Shown one piece after another: positions 63,763-64,000 of a DNA stretch of 64,000 bases. Made by a program: the position numbers and the translations under genes. Each line of letters starts with the position of its first letter. The first letter of the stretch is position 1. This stretch comes from Bryobacteraceae bacterium (GTDB lineage: Bacteria; Acidobacteriota; Terriglobia; Bryobacterales; Bryobacteraceae). A model generated the notes under the pieces. That model worked only from the letters and a program-made list of their open reading frames with translations. It did not search any database and was not told where the DNA came from. The stretch spans positions 558,001-622,000 of the forward strand of contig JAWKHH010000003.1 in NCBI GenBank assembly GCA_041394945.1. The letters run 5' to 3'.

Positions 63763-64000
63763 CGGGCGCAGCCGGGGCGGGGAGCAGGCCGCGGCGGAGA
63801 AATTCGCGCTTGGCGCGGAGCGTGATGTCGCTCTGCATGGCGGGCTCGAAGCGGTGGTCGTAAACGTAGGCCTTCACGCGGACTCGCAAGTATGGGCGCT
63901 GATCGAGGACATCGGCAACGAGCACGACGACAGGCTTGGCGACGTACAGGTAGGGGCAGGTGTAGGCGGCCTCGTAACCGACTTCCTGGGCGATGTCGGG
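63740..64000 (-). CDS. Mechanosensitive (MscS-type) channel, C-terminal part only
   Basis: The frame is open to the window edge and gives the last 86 residues. The stretch QEVGYEAAYTCPYLYVAKPV, then VLVADVLDQRPYLRVRVKAY and EPAMQSDITLRAKREFLRRG matches the cytoplasmic C-terminal domain of MscS-like channels. The 5' part, with the membrane helices, lies beyond base 64000. The call rests on the C-terminus alone. Confidence 0.65.
   Translation of the reverse strand, partial: PDIAQEVGYEAAYTCPYLYVAKPVVVLVADVLDQRPYLRVRVKAYVYDHRFEPAMQSDITLRAKREFLRRGLLPAPAAPVSASSRI

Overview
The window is GC-rich chromosomal DNA most consistent with an acidobacterium of the Solibacter/Bryobacter kind. The evidence is an Oar-type TonB receptor with a carboxypeptidase-like N-terminal domain, small secreted cysteine-containing proteins and secreted repeat/Ig-like proteins of types I know from Solibacter, many Gfo/Idh, xylose-isomerase-like and amidohydrolase enzymes with export signals, and frequent TTG/GTG starts. 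This placement is inference from gene content; no rRNA or tRNA gene was seen.

Layout. (1) 1-928 is a decayed conflict-type locus: a frameshifted gene followed by a ParA-like ATPase remnant whose KGGVGRT motif is broken. (2) 929-8649 is an eight-gene minus-strand operon: a receiver-like unknown protein, an Arf/MglA-like GTPase, a roadblock protein, an ABC ATPase fused to a dual-specificity phosphatase, two more roadblock-like proteins, a two-domain metallophosphoesterase, and a second MglA-like GTPase with a long tail. It looks like one G-protein signalling module. (3) 8817-12474 holds a divergent hemA, an unknown protein, a PQQ-type propeller with EF-hands and a small secreted protein. (4) 12626-17801 is a promoter, a small predicted DNA-binding protein, a TIR/FxsC-like protein and an 1145-residue protein combining a KGGTGRT ATPase, a second TIR-like domain, a STAND-type NTPase, a membrane helix and TPRs. 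This is a probable conflict or programmed-signalling system. (5) 18048-20829 holds a ketose epimerase, a cupin and a BON protein. (6) 20990-28843 holds a giant RmuC, two membrane TPR proteins, an orphan CpaE/TadZ and a divergent LuxR-type regulator, followed by a frameshifted gene. (7) 29771-35863 is the housekeeping run clpX-lon-engB-rho, ended by an intrinsic terminator. (8) 35936-47767 is an Oar-type receptor facing a five-gene export operon: three periplasmic adaptors, a MacB-like permease without an ATPase, and a TolC. (9) 47772-55736 is mutL, an inserted lower-GC segment, a second copy of the mutL 3' end, and an amidase. (10) 55763-64000 holds split remnants of the island gene, secreted metabolic enzymes and a partial MscS-type channel.

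Two points deserve most attention. First, the gene at 49879/49947 carries six and a half copies of a 5-bp repeat just after a well-placed ATG. Removing one unit would fuse that ATG to a complete signal peptide and the 936-residue secreted protein, so the gene looks phase-variable and is OFF in this sequence. Second, the segment carrying it is flanked by two copies of the mutL 3' end that differ mostly at silent positions, as expected if the second copy came from another lineage's functional mutL. The GTPase/roadblock/ABC-phosphatase operon and the TIR/KGGxGRT pair are the best candidates for multi-gene systems.
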